Source of the DNA: an uncultured Tenacibaculum sp.
GTDB taxonomy: Bacteria; Bacteroidota; Bacteroidia; Flavobacteriales; Flavobacteriaceae
DNA length: 64,000 nucleotides
Direction: 5' to 3'
NCBI GenBank assembly: GCA_947496185.1
Contig: CANMCD010000006.1
Coordinates: 124,001 to 188,000 of the forward strand
Shown here: positions 16,337 to 23,985 of the stretch, in pieces
Position numbering within the stretch: position 1 is the stretch's first letter
Layout of the letters: each line of letters starts with the position of its first letter
The notes under the pieces: generated by a model
The model's database searches: none
Seen by the model: the letters and a program-made list of their open reading frames with translations, nothing else
Told to the model about the DNA's origin: nothing
Made by a program: the position numbers and the translations under genes

Positions 16337-17584
16337 ATGAAAAAAATATTAGCATTACTAACACTTTCCTTTTTCTTATTTTCTTGTGAAAAGGAAACCG
16401 TTGAAGATTTATTTGATAAATCTCCTGAGCAAAGAGTACAAGAAGAAATTATTCAACTAAAAAAAGAATTACAGTCTTCAGAACACGGTTGGAAGGTTGT
16501 TTATTTTCCAGACGAAGCTATTTTCGGTGGATTTACATACCTATTTAAATTTGTGAATGATGAGAAAGTTCAAATGCTTTCTGACTTTGGTATCTCAGAT
16601 CCAGACAAAACAAGTATGTACGAAATTACTGTAACTTCTAAGACTAAATTAGCTTTTACATCGTATAATTTTATCCATGAAATTTCTGATGGTGGTATAT
16701 CTTCACCTGGTTTTTTGGGTGAAGGTTATAATGGAGAATTTGAGCTCTTGTATTACGGAGTTAAGGGAGGGGATATTATTTTTAAAACCAATAAAAATAA
16801 TAGAGAGTTTATCCTAAAGAAGGCTTCACATGAAGATTGGAAATTTTTATCTAGTGAAGAAAATCAAAAAATCAAAAACACTTTTAAAGGATCTGGACAA
16901 ATCATTTATAATAACACTATATTAAACTATGATGGTTCAAGAAGATTTGTTAAAGGAGTAACAAACAAAGGTTATAGCTCTAGAATTTCCTATACTTCAA
17001 ATGGAGTAATGTTTTCTCCAGGTATCAATTTTAAAGGCAAAGAGTTTACTAAATTTATTTTAAACAATGAGGGTAATAAACTTATCTCAGAAGATAATAG
17101 CCTCTCTTTATTATTAAATCTAACACCGATAGATATTAGTCAAAAATGGACTATAAACACTGATGACCCTAATAACGTATCTTATCTTTTTGGGCTATAT
17201 ATTAATCATATAAAAAATCTTAATAAAAAAAGATATAATGCTGAACTTTCTTCAGAAATTATTTTTGGAAGAGTAACCGTTAATAAAAACTATGATGCCC
17301 TTGGAATCAAGTTTATGTCTCATCTTGATGATCAAGGTAAATATAAATATCCTGCTCAGGCTATATTTGATTTCTCTGGAGATTATCGTGACCCTAGTTT
17401 ACTTAATATCTCAACATTAAAACCAGGGTTTAATTATAAATATTTTCGACATTTAGACGAATTCACCATTGATTTAATTATTAATAATTCTCCTTATAGG
17501 GTTGAATATGAAAATAATGATAAAACAGAAGTAAAACTTACCAGTACAAAAAATTCTAATGTTTGGTTTAACATAAAAAGATAA
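16337..17584 (+). CDS. DUF4302-type lipoprotein
   Basis: A 415-residue secreted lipoprotein (lipobox FSC, C17). The start of the mature part, SPEQRVQEEIIQLKKELQSSEHGWKVVYFPD, followed by GGFTYLFKF and a SMYEIT segment, is the hallmark of DUF4302, a family of unknown function found in SusCD operons. The start ATG is one base after the metallopeptidase stop codon region (16333-16335), so coupling is tight. A strong terminator follows, making this the last gene. A role in capturing the substrate at the surface is only inference. Confidence 0.82.
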   Translation: MKKILALLTLSFFLFSCEKETVEDLFDKSPEQRVQEEIIQLKKELQSSEHGWKVVYFPDEAIFGGFTYLFKFVNDEKVQMLSDFGISDPDKTSMYEITVTSKTKLAFTSYNFIHEISDGGISSPGFLGEGYNGEFELLYYGVKGGDIIFKTNKNNREFILKKASHEDWKFLSSEENQKIKNTFKGSGQIIYNNTILNYDGSRRFVKGVTNKGYSSRISYTSNGVMFSPGINFKGKEFTKFILNNEGNKLISEDNSLSLLLNLTPIDISQKWTINTDDPNNVSYLFGLYINHIKNLNKKRYNAELSSEIIFGRVTVNKNYDALGIKFMSHLDDQGKYKYPAQAIFDFSGDYRDPSLLNISTLKPGFNYKYFRHLDEFTIDLIINNSPYRVEYENNDKTEVKLTSTKNSNVWFNIKR

Positions 17585-17607
17585 ACAAAGAGTAAGATCA
17601 AAAAATC

Positions 17608-17645
17608 AAACCCCAAACTTTTTAATAGAATTTTGGGGTTTTTTT
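17608..17645 (+). terminator. Terminator of the SusCD operon
   Basis: AAACCCCAAA at 17608-17617 pairs with TTTGGGGTTT at 17632-17641, followed by more T residues. It lies 24 bases after the DUF4302 stop. Confidence 0.85.
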
Positions 17646-17700
17646 AACTATATTTATCTAATAAGCGCGTGATCTGTTTTTAGAAATAGATTAATTATCA

Positions 17701-17708
17701 TATCTTTG
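17701..17708 (+). promoter_or_regulatory. -7 box for the HU gene
   Basis: TATCTTTG matches TAnnTTTG. A possible GTG-type start at 17706 lies inside this box and is thereby ruled out; the ATG at 17751 leaves a leader of about 40 bases. Confidence 0.7.
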
Positions 17709-17750
17709 CGTGCTCAATTTCAAAGAAAACAACCAAAAAAAGTTAAAGTA

Positions 17751-18041
17751 ATGACAAAAGCAGATATCGTATCAAAAATTTCAGACAAGAGTGGAATAGA
17801 AAAAGCAGACGTTTTGGCAACTGTTGAAGCGTTTATGGAAGAAGTAAAAGAAGCATTAGAAAGTGGTGACAATGTGTATCTTAGAGGTTTCGGAAGTTTT
17901 ATCATCAAGAAAAGAGCTGAAAAAACGGGTAGAAACATTTCTAAAAACACAACCATCAAGATTCCTGCTCATAACATTCCAGCTTTTAAACCTTCAAAAG
18001 TTTTTACAGAAGGAGTAAAAGCAAAAGTTGCTGTTAAATAA
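17751..18041 (+). CDS. HU family DNA-binding protein
   Basis: A 96-residue nucleoid protein that bends DNA as a dimer. The sequence starts MTKADIVSKISDKSGIEKADV, the helical dimerisation part, followed by GDNVYLRGFGSF, the GRNISKNTTIKIPA arm and the final FKPSK segment, all standard for HU/IHF. The start at 17751 was chosen because the promoter box at 17701-17708 overlaps the longer frame. A weak hairpin (AAGACCC 18067-18073 with GGGTCTT 18082-18088) separates it from the 29-residue gene, allowing read-through. Confidence 0.95.
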   Translation: MTKADIVSKISDKSGIEKADVLATVEAFMEEVKEALESGDNVYLRGFGSFIIKKRAEKTGRNISKNTTIKIPAHNIPAFKPSKVFTEGVKAKVAVK

Positions 18042-18105
18042 TAGCTGAAACTAAAGTATTAATCAAAAGACCCGATAAAAAGGGTCTTTATAAAACATCA
18101 TAATT

Positions 18106-18195
18106 ATGCCAAGTGGTAAAAAAAGGAAGAGAGCTAAAATCTCTACACACAAAAGAAAGAAGAGGGCTAGAGCAAACCGTCATAAGAAAAAGTAA
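18106..18195 (+). CDS. Highly basic 29-residue protein between HU and RNase G
   Basis: ATG 18106 to TAA 18193-18195 encodes 29 residues, more than half of them Lys, Arg or His, starting MPSGKKRKRAKISTHKRKK. From memory, very similar short basic proteins occur at the same place, next to RNase G, across Bacteroidota, and are missed by many gene finders. The composition fits a ribosomal or RNA-binding peptide; it could be one of the small Bacteroidota-specific ribosomal proteins such as bL38, but I cannot confirm that name. A terminator hairpin overlaps its stop codon. Confidence 0.75.
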   Translation: MPSGKKRKRAKISTHKRKKRARANRHKKK

Positions 18196-18215
18196 GCAGT
18201 AGGCTTACTTTTTCG
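18187..18215 (+). terminator. Terminator-like hairpin overlapping the stop of the 29-residue gene
   Basis: AAAAGTAAGC (18188-18197) pairs with GCTTACTTTT (18203-18212); the stem includes the TAA at 18193-18195. The T-run is short, so partial read-through into rng is possible. Confidence 0.55.
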
Positions 18216-18241
18216 TTCGCTTTATAGCATACGTTCATTGA

Positions 18242-18316
18242 CATGTAGGTATTAACACACGTTAAATGTGTGTGTTGCCTGCTTACATATTTTAATCCGT
18301 CTTCGTAATTTTTACG
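18242..18316 (+). promoter_or_regulatory. Structured leader in front of RNase G
   Basis: Two hairpins precede the rng start at 18337. The first joins ATGTAGG/AACACAC (18243-18260) with GTGTGTT and CCT..TACAT (18270-18288); the second is CGTAA (18304-18308) with TTACG (18312-18316). RNase E of enterobacteria controls its own mRNA through leader hairpins; a similar feedback here is inference. Confidence 0.4.
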
Positions 18317-18336
18317 TAGGCACAAAACTTTTTCAG

Positions 18337-19875
18337 ATGAAAACAGAATTAATAATTCGTTCCAATTCTTCTGATATTGATTTTGCCTTACTAAGAGATG
18401 GTAAGCTTATTGAATTAAACAAAGAAACAAGCGACAATAACTTTTCAGTTGGTGATATTTTTCTTGCTAAGATAGGAAAAGTAATGACTGGGTTAAATGC
18501 CGCTTTTGTAAATGTTGGATACCCTAAGGATGGTTTTTTACACTATCATGATCTAGGGCCGCAAGTACAATCTTTAAACAAGTTCATTAAGAAGGTAAGC
18601 ACAGGTAAATACAAAGAATTCACTTTTAAAAACTTTCGCTTTGAAGAGGATATCAACAAAGACGGGAGTATCAAAGATGTACTAAAATCAGGTCAAAATT
18701 TATTAGTACAAATTGTAAAAGAACCGATTTCTACCAAAGGGCCACGTATTAGCTCTGAGCTATCAATAGCAGGTAGGTATTTAGTATTAGTTCCTTTCTC
18801 AAACAGAGTGTCTGTATCTCAGAAAATAGCAGATACTAAAGAAAAGGAACGATTGAAAAAATTAGCAAAAAGTATTAAGCCTAAAGGTTTTGGGCTTATA
18901 TTACGAACTGTTGCTGAAGGAAAAAAAGTAGCAGAATTAGACAGAGATCTACAAAACTCACTTGAACGTTGGAAGGGTATGTGTAGACGTATTCCTAACA
19001 ACAACGCTCCTACAAAAATACTGAGTGAGTTGAATAGGGCATCCTCGCTGTTAAGGGATGTTTTAAACGATTCTTTTACAAGTATCATTACAAACGATGA
19101 GTCATTAAAGCTCGAAATAAAAGAATATTTACAAGAAATTTATCCAGAAAAAGAAAATATAGTGAAGCTTCATAAGTCGCAAATGCCCATTTTTGAAAAA
19201 TACGGCATTGAAAGACAAATTAAAACATCGTTTGGTAAGACAGTTTCTATGAGTAAAGGAGCTTATTTGGTTATAGAACATACCGAAGCATTACACGTTA
19301 TTGATGTAAATAGTGGTAATCGTTCAAATAAGTCCTTAAACCAAGAAGAAACTGCGTTAGAAGTCAATTTAATAGCCGCCACAGAGATTGCTAGGCAATT
19401 ACAATTAAGAGATATGGGTGGTATTATCGTTATTGACTTTATTGATATGAAAAATGCTGAAAATAGACACAAATTGTATCAGCATTTGAAGGAGGTTATG
19501 TCTCTCGATAGGACAAAACACAAAATTTTACCTCCTAGTAAATTTGGTTTAGTACAGATTACAAGACAACGCGTAAGACCTGAATTGCATATAAAAACTA
19601 CAGAGCCTAACCCTAATAAAAATGGAGAAGTAGAAGCTCCCATCGTTTTATTAGATAAAATTGAAACCGAATTAGAGCGTTTACTTTCGAGTGGTAAAAA
19701 GTATAAAAACATTACACTTAATGTACATCCTTTTATCGCTGGATATTTAACAAATGGCGTTAATTCAATTCGATTTAGATGGTTCGTAAAATACAAAAAG
19801 TGGATCAAAATTTTACCTAGAGATGCTTACCAGTATTTACATTATAGATTTTTTTATAAAAGAATAAAAAAGTAA
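18337..19875 (+). CDS. rng: Ribonuclease E/G family endoribonuclease
   Basis: RNase G-type enzyme that cuts single-stranded RNA in rRNA maturation and mRNA decay. The 512 residues begin MKTELIIRSNSSDIDFALL, contain an S1 domain (about 38-130, VGDIFLAKIGKV...AAFVNVG), an RNase-H-like and DNase-I-like core with the metal-binding aspartates in HVIDVNSGN and VIDFIDM, and RRIRF-like NSIRFRW at the end. The Zn-link motif CPxCxG seen in E. coli RNase E is replaced by NPNKNGEVE, so this dimer-bridging zinc site is absent. Start ATG 18337 gives the family N-terminus; upstream codons belong to the leader. It follows HU and the basic peptide and may share transcripts with them. Confidence 0.92.
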   Translation: MKTELIIRSNSSDIDFALLRDGKLIELNKETSDNNFSVGDIFLAKIGKVMTGLNAAFVNVGYPKDGFLHYHDLGPQVQSLNKFIKKVSTGKYKEFTFKNFRFEEDINKDGSIKDVLKSGQNLLVQIVKEPISTKGPRISSELSIAGRYLVLVPFSNRVSVSQKIADTKEKERLKKLAKSIKPKGFGLILRTVAEGKKVAELDRDLQNSLERWKGMCRRIPNNNAPTKILSELNRASSLLRDVLNDSFTSIITNDESLKLEIKEYLQEIYPEKENIVKLHKSQMPIFEKYGIERQIKTSFGKTVSMSKGAYLVIEHTEALHVIDVNSGNRSNKSLNQEETALEVNLIAATEIARQLQLRDMGGIIVIDFIDMKNAENRHKLYQHLKEVMSLDRTKHKILPPSKFGLVQITRQRVRPELHIKTTEPNPNKNGEVEAPIVLLDKIETELERLLSSGKKYKNITLNVHPFIAGYLTNGVNSIRFRWFVKYKKWIKILPRDAYQYLHYRFFYKRIKK

Positions 19876-19900
19876 GTAACGGTTAAAATCTTATTATGAA

Positions 19901-19940
19901 AAAAAGGCTGTTTTACGCACGTAAAACAGCCTTTTTGTTT
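19901..19940. terminator. Strong bidirectional-looking terminator after rng
   Basis: A 16-bp perfect stem joins 19901-19916 with 19921-19936 across the loop GCAC; the arms contain GGCTGTTTTAC and end in T-run/A-run on either side. Confidence 0.9.
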
Positions 19941-20046
19941 TTATAAACTATTACGTTTTTCTTCTTTTTAATTGTTCTTAAGTTATTTATAAACAAGCTT
20001 TTGTGTTTGGGCGTTTTTTCTTTTTATAAACGTTTAATGGCGTCTT

Positions 20047-20077
20047 AAATGTTAAAAAAATGCGGATTTTAACATTT
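20047..20077. promoter_or_regulatory. Inverted repeat upstream of the 33-residue gene
   Basis: AAATGTTAAAA (20047-20057) and TTTTAACATTT (20067-20077) form a perfect 11-bp inverted repeat with a nine-base loop. It ends 41 bases before the -7 box at 20119, close to where an operator or a short attenuator could lie. Confidence 0.4.
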
Positions 20078-20118
20078 TTAAACGCGGAGTTCCCTTTTTA
20101 AAGCCTGAATATCAGGTA

Positions 20119-20126
20119 TATATTTG
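20119..20126 (+). promoter_or_regulatory. -7 box for the 33-residue gene
   Basis: TATATTTG matches TAnnTTTG. It lies 52 bases before ATG 20179 and no other gene lies between the rng terminator and this box. Confidence 0.65.
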
Positions 20127-20178
20127 TAGTGTTATTAAACAACAAGTACTAAAAGGGAATTATATAAAAATTATTAAA

Positions 20179-20280
20179 ATGGGAAAAAAATTATTAAAGA
20201 AGACACACAATGTAATTAGCAGTGTAAAGTTTGTATTAGCTGAATTTGGAAAAGGAGCTAGTTACGCACTTAGACACTAG
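20179..20280 (+). CDS. 33-residue basic peptide of unknown function
   Basis: ATG 20179 to TAG 20278-20280 encodes 33 residues starting MGKKLLKKTHNVISSVKF and ending KGASYALRH. It is cationic (Lys- and His-rich), has a hydrophobic middle (VISSVKFVLAEF) and could form an amphipathic helix. Support for a real gene: an exact -7 box 52 bases upstream, an isolated position between the rng terminator and the HD gene, and no overlapping alternative frame. No family was recognised. It is too short for most gene finders. It could equally be a chance frame on a small regulatory RNA. Confidence 0.5.
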   Translation: MGKKLLKKTHNVISSVKFVLAEFGKGASYALRH

Positions 20281-20895
20281 AATTATAATTAAATAAAAGA
20301 AAATTTATCTACTTTAAAATGTTACACATAATTATCTATTCAATACTATTTTTAATTAGGATTATTCTATAATACACTAGCCAAACTTTAACATTTTTAG
20401 AGTCGGTAAATTTTCTACCTTTTCGATAATGTGTAAAATAAGGTAAGCTATTTGAGAACACCGTATTTGCACATTCGATATCAGTGGTAAATTGAAATTG
20501 CTATTAAAGAAAAAGAAAAAAAAGACGTTTTAATACGATCTTTTTAACTAACACATGATAAAAGGAATTTTTTGAGGTGTTATATGGTTTTAGTTTTGTG
20601 GTTGCTATGTCCTAACTATAATGTTTAGACGCGTTTTCTCGGATTAGAAACGTATTCAATCATACAAGTGATGCTCTTATAAAAAACATAAAGCTTCCAA
20701 TTTGTAATGTGCTATTATGTATAGTCCTTTCTATATCTTCTATAATACGACTCAACATTATATCCCATTACTTTTTTAAACATGATTATATAAGAGGCTT
20801 TTTTATATATGGCTTTGTAATACCATATTTTGTCTAAGAAAGCACAAAATAAAAGGTGTGTAAGTTGTATTTAATTGGGATGTTAAATCGAAGCA
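20281..20895. other. Gap without a supported gene
   Basis: About 615 AT-rich bases between the 33-residue gene and the HD hydrolase promoter. No coding frame over about 20 codons with any support was found. The stretch around 20310-20346 and that around 20424-20446 form a loose inverted repeat (ATGTTACACATAATTATC against GATAATGTGTAAAAT), which could be the long 3' end of the upstream transcript. No tRNA-like fold was seen. Confidence 0.4.
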
Positions 20896-20903
20896 TATTT
20901 TTG
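20896..20903 (+). promoter_or_regulatory. -7 box for the HD hydrolase
   Basis: TATTTTTG matches TAnnTTTG. The ATG at 20917 would leave a leader of under ten bases, the one at 20935 about 27. Confidence 0.6.
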
Positions 20904-20934
20904 TTACTAGTGACGAATGTTTAGTTTTGTTGTT

Positions 20935-21579
20935 ATGGACAAGCAAGAAATAATAGAAAATACCATAACATTTGTAAAAGAAACATTAAAGGGGGCTGAA
21001 GGAGGACATGATTTTTTCCATGTAGAGCGCGTTTATAAAAATGCAATACACATAGCTAAGCAAGAGCAAGTGGATGAATTTGTGGTTGCTTTGGGGGCTT
21101 TGCTGCATGATATAGCAGATAGTAAATTTTATGGAGGAGATGAGACGATAGGGCCTAAAAAAGCAGCAGAATTTTTAAGCAGGCAGCAAGTTGATGTGAT
21201 AACTATAGATCATGTTAAAAAAATTATTGCAAACATATCGTTTAAAGGGGGGAATTTTAAACAGTCGTTTCGCTCTTTAGCATTGGATGTCATTCAAGAT
21301 GCAGATAGGCTTGATGCTATTGGAGCAATTGGTATTGCAAGGTGTTTTAATTATGGAGGATTTAAGAACAGAGAACTATATAATCCAGCAGTTAAACCCA
21401 ATCTATCCATGACTAAAGAAGAATATAAAAAATCAACTGCACCTACAATCAATCATTTTTACGAAAAACTATTGCTTTTAAAAGACAAAATGAATACGGA
21501 AACAGGGAAAAAAATGGCAGAGGAACGACATGATTTTATGAAACTATTTCTTAATCAATTCTTTAAAGAATGGGGTTAA
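20935..21579 (+). CDS. HD-domain phosphohydrolase
   Basis: A 214-residue cytoplasmic protein of the metal-dependent HD superfamily, YedJ/YpgQ-like group. Metal ligands visible are the early HDFFHVERV motif (H25-H29), the HD pair H58-D59 in ALLHDIADSK, and a late aspartate in IQDADRLDAIGA (about 122-124). YpgQ-like members hydrolyse nucleoside triphosphates or related phosphates; substrate here is unknown. MDKQ at 20935 is preferred over the ATG at 20917 because of promoter spacing and because family members begin near there. It stands alone, with a terminator after it. Confidence 0.88.
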   Translation: MDKQEIIENTITFVKETLKGAEGGHDFFHVERVYKNAIHIAKQEQVDEFVVALGALLHDIADSKFYGGDETIGPKKAAEFLSRQQVDVITIDHVKKIIANISFKGGNFKQSFRSLALDVIQDADRLDAIGAIGIARCFNYGGFKNRELYNPAVKPNLSMTKEEYKKSTAPTINHFYEKLLLLKDKMNTETGKKMAEERHDFMKLFLNQFFKEWG

Positions 21580-21677
21580 AATTTTAACAAAAATTAATGA
21601 TTTTTTGATAAAGCAAGTGTTAAATTCGTGTGATTTTTATCCCAAAATATAAGGATAATTCCCTTTAGTAATGAGAA

Positions 21678-21709
21678 TAGCACTTAGTTTCTAAGTGCTA
21701 TCTTTTTTA
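21678..21709 (+). terminator. Terminator after the HD hydrolase gene
   Basis: ATAGCACTTAG (21678-21688) pairs with CTAAGTGCTAT (21692-21702), followed by CTTTTTT. It overlaps the last codons of the convergent enoyl-CoA hydratase gene. Confidence 0.8.
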
Positions 21710-22483
21710 TGAAAAGTTTGGTTTTCTTTTTTCTAAAAAAGCCGTAGTTCCTTCTTTAAAGTCTTCGGTTCCAAAGCATTTTCCAAATTGAATAATTTCG
21801 GTTTCAAATCCGTTTACGTCATTTTTGAAATTGTCATTAACGGCTTTGATTGCAGCACCAATAGCAACAGATGAATTTTTGAGTGTTTTTTGTGCTAATT
21901 TATAAGCCAAAGGCAACAATTCTTCTAGGGTTGTTACATAGTTAACAAGACCGTATTCTTTAGCTTCATTAGCATCAATCATACTTGCTGTCATAATGAG
22001 TTCCATGGCTTTTCCTTTCCCTACTAGCTGTGGTAAACGTTGTGTTCCTCCATAGCCAGGAATCACTCCTAATGAAACTTCAGGTAAACCCATTTTAGCA
22101 TTCTCTGAAGCAATTCTAAAGTGACAGGCCATGGCGAGTTCTAATCCTCCTCCTAAAGCAAATCCATTTATTGCGGCAATGGCAGGGGTTGTTAGATTTT
22201 CTATGAAATCAAAAAGTAGTGCTTGACCATTTCTAGCTAATTCTTCTCCTTCACTTGTAGAAAAATGTGCAAATTCTGAGATGTCAGCCCCAGCAACAAA
22301 AGCCTTTTCACCACTGCCTGTTAAGACAATTACACGGGTAGTAGTGTCGTTTTCTAAATTTTCAAAAGCTTCATGAAGTTCTTCGATAGTTTGCTTGTTT
22401 AAGGCATTTAATTTTTTGGGCCTATTAATGGTAATTGTCGCGATACCATTATTGTTTTCAACTAAAATATTTTCAAAGTTCAT
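21707..22483 (-). CDS. Enoyl-CoA hydratase/isomerase family protein
   Basis: A 258-residue crotonase-fold enzyme, probably hydrating short-chain 2-enoyl-CoA in beta-oxidation or amino-acid breakdown. The oxyanion-hole segment GADISEF (about 65-71) and both catalytic glutamates are present: E115 in FALGGGLELAMACH and E135 in GLPEVSLGVIPGYGGTQRL. The N-terminal INRPKKLNALN is typical. It lies 31 bases after the histidine kinase gene on the same strand and is probably the last gene of the holB operon, with no obvious functional link. Confidence 0.92.
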   Translation of the reverse strand: MNFENILVENNNGIATITINRPKKLNALNKQTIEELHEAFENLENDTTTRVIVLTGSGEKAFVAGADISEFAHFSTSEGEELARNGQALLFDFIENLTTPAIAAINGFALGGGLELAMACHFRIASENAKMGLPEVSLGVIPGYGGTQRLPQLVGKGKAMELIMTASMIDANEAKEYGLVNYVTTLEELLPLAYKLAQKTLKNSSVAIGAAIKAVNDNFKNDVNGFETEIIQFGKCFGTEDFKEGTTAFLEKRKPNFS

Positions 22484-22514
22484 ACGTATAGGGATAATAA
22501 TTTTTGTTTCAGGT

Positions 22515-23972
22515 CTATGTCTTAGGTAGTGTTACAGTAAATACTGAACCCACTCCTTCTGTAGAAGAAAAATGAATGGATCCGTCATAGGTTTCAATAA
22601 TTTTTTTAATCATAGGCAAACCAAGCCCCATACCACTGGTTTTTGTAGTAAACTTAGGTTCGAATACGAAATCTTTATTCTTGTCCTTAATACCAATGCC
22701 ATTATCAGAGACAATGATGATGATATTGCTACTGTCTGAAGTTACTTTAACCTCTATTTTAGGGTTTAAATCATTCTTTTTCATCGCTTGGGTAGCATTT
22801 TTCACCAAATTAGTAACAATGCGGATAAGTTGTGTTTTGTCAAGATAGGCATAGATTTCTTTTTCTTCAGGGAGATAGTTAATATAGCTTTCTGTGAAGA
22901 TATCCAATGCATGTTTAACTACTTCTATAACGTCTAGCTTTTCTCTTTTTTGTTTGGGCATTTTGGCAAAATCAGAAAAAGCAGAAGCGATGGAGCTCAT
23001 AACATCAATTTGCTGAATCAATGTTTGGCTATATTCGGTAAGCTTTTCTTTGATTTCGGGATCGTTAGGGTCAAATTTTCGTTCAAAACTCTGAACAGAC
23101 AAACGCATAGGAGTTAAGGGGTTTTTAATTTCATGAGCTACCTGTTTGGCCATCTCTTTCCATGCTTGTTCACGTTCACTTTTTGCAAGCTTTACAGCAC
23201 TTTCTTCTAATTGGTCAATCATATTGTTATAAGATTTAACCAAGGAATTTATTTCTGAACTGGTAGACTTCAACGTGATTTTTTCATTGCGTTTATTCAG
23301 TCTTGTTTCTTTAATTTTTTCTGAAATAGTTTGTATAGACCGGGTGATATAACTAGAAAGAAAATAAGCTAATATAATTCCTAGTACTAACATTAGTATG
23401 TAAATGGCATAGAGTCGAGACATGAATTGACGCAATTCTATTTTTTGCTCATTGTTATTTTGATTGATACGTAATTCTAATATACCAATTCGTTTAAATC
23501 GTAAATCTTCAATATAGGTATAAGAAGATTGATGTGTGATTCCTTTTTCAGTATAGCCTTTAATTTTTCGGTGGTTAGAATTATTGGCCAGATCACTTAA
23601 AATTTCTTTAGAAAGAGGTACTTCTTCTGCTCTGTCAAAATTATAAGGAATAGAAGACTTTAACAAGTTACCTTGCATATCATAGATAGAGATAGTAAGC
23701 TTATGTATTCTGGCAATTTCATATATTCTGTCTTGAAATATTTTTGATAAGTTTTCTGTAGTAACGGCAAAACTGGTTTTGAATAAATCTATTTTAATAC
23801 TTTGTTTTGTGGCATTTTCTTTTCGGCTAAACCTTTTATCATGATAGTCTTTGGTGTGTTCGTTATATTGTCCACGAGTAACTAAAACCGTTAGGATAGA
23901 CATTAATAACACTAAGAGAATCATTGAAAGAAATATTCGAATTCTAAGTGATATGCGCGTAAATGAGATCAA
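22515..23972 (-). CDS. NtrY-like sensor histidine kinase
   Basis: A 485-residue membrane kinase. A first membrane segment (about 10-33) and a second (about 187-206) enclose a periplasmic sensor region of about 150 residues; a HAMP linker follows (about 207-260). The phospho-acceptor is H280 in VAHEIKNPLTPMRLSV, the NtrY-type H-box. The ATPase part has the N box (RIVTNLVKNATQAM), G1 (VSDNGIGI) and G2 (TSGMGLGLPMI). No response regulator is adjacent, so it is an orphan kinase whose partner must be elsewhere. It follows holB by 13 bases. Confidence 0.92.
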   Translation of the reverse strand: MISFTRISLRIRIFLSMILLVLLMSILTVLVTRGQYNEHTKDYHDKRFSRKENATKQSIKIDLFKTSFAVTTENLSKIFQDRIYEIARIHKLTISIYDMQGNLLKSSIPYNFDRAEEVPLSKEILSDLANNSNHRKIKGYTEKGITHQSSYTYIEDLRFKRIGILELRINQNNNEQKIELRQFMSRLYAIYILMLVLGIILAYFLSSYITRSIQTISEKIKETRLNKRNEKITLKSTSSEINSLVKSYNNMIDQLEESAVKLAKSEREQAWKEMAKQVAHEIKNPLTPMRLSVQSFERKFDPNDPEIKEKLTEYSQTLIQQIDVMSSIASAFSDFAKMPKQKREKLDVIEVVKHALDIFTESYINYLPEEKEIYAYLDKTQLIRIVTNLVKNATQAMKKNDLNPKIEVKVTSDSSNIIIIVSDNGIGIKDKNKDFVFEPKFTTKTSGMGLGLPMIKKIIETYDGSIHFSSTEGVGSVFTVTLPKT

Positions 23973-23985
23973 GACAGCTTATTGT

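Noticed and set aside
17706-17750. GTG-extended N-terminus for the HU protein
   Set aside because: The extra codons overlap the -7 promoter box TATCTTTG at 17701-17708 and are not part of HU.
18268-18336. Upstream extension of RNase G
   Set aside because: The extra residues lie within the structured leader and family members start at MKTELIIR.
20281-20895. A hidden tRNA or second small gene in the long gap
   Set aside because: No cloverleaf arms, no CCA-type end and no frame above about 20 codons with a promoter.
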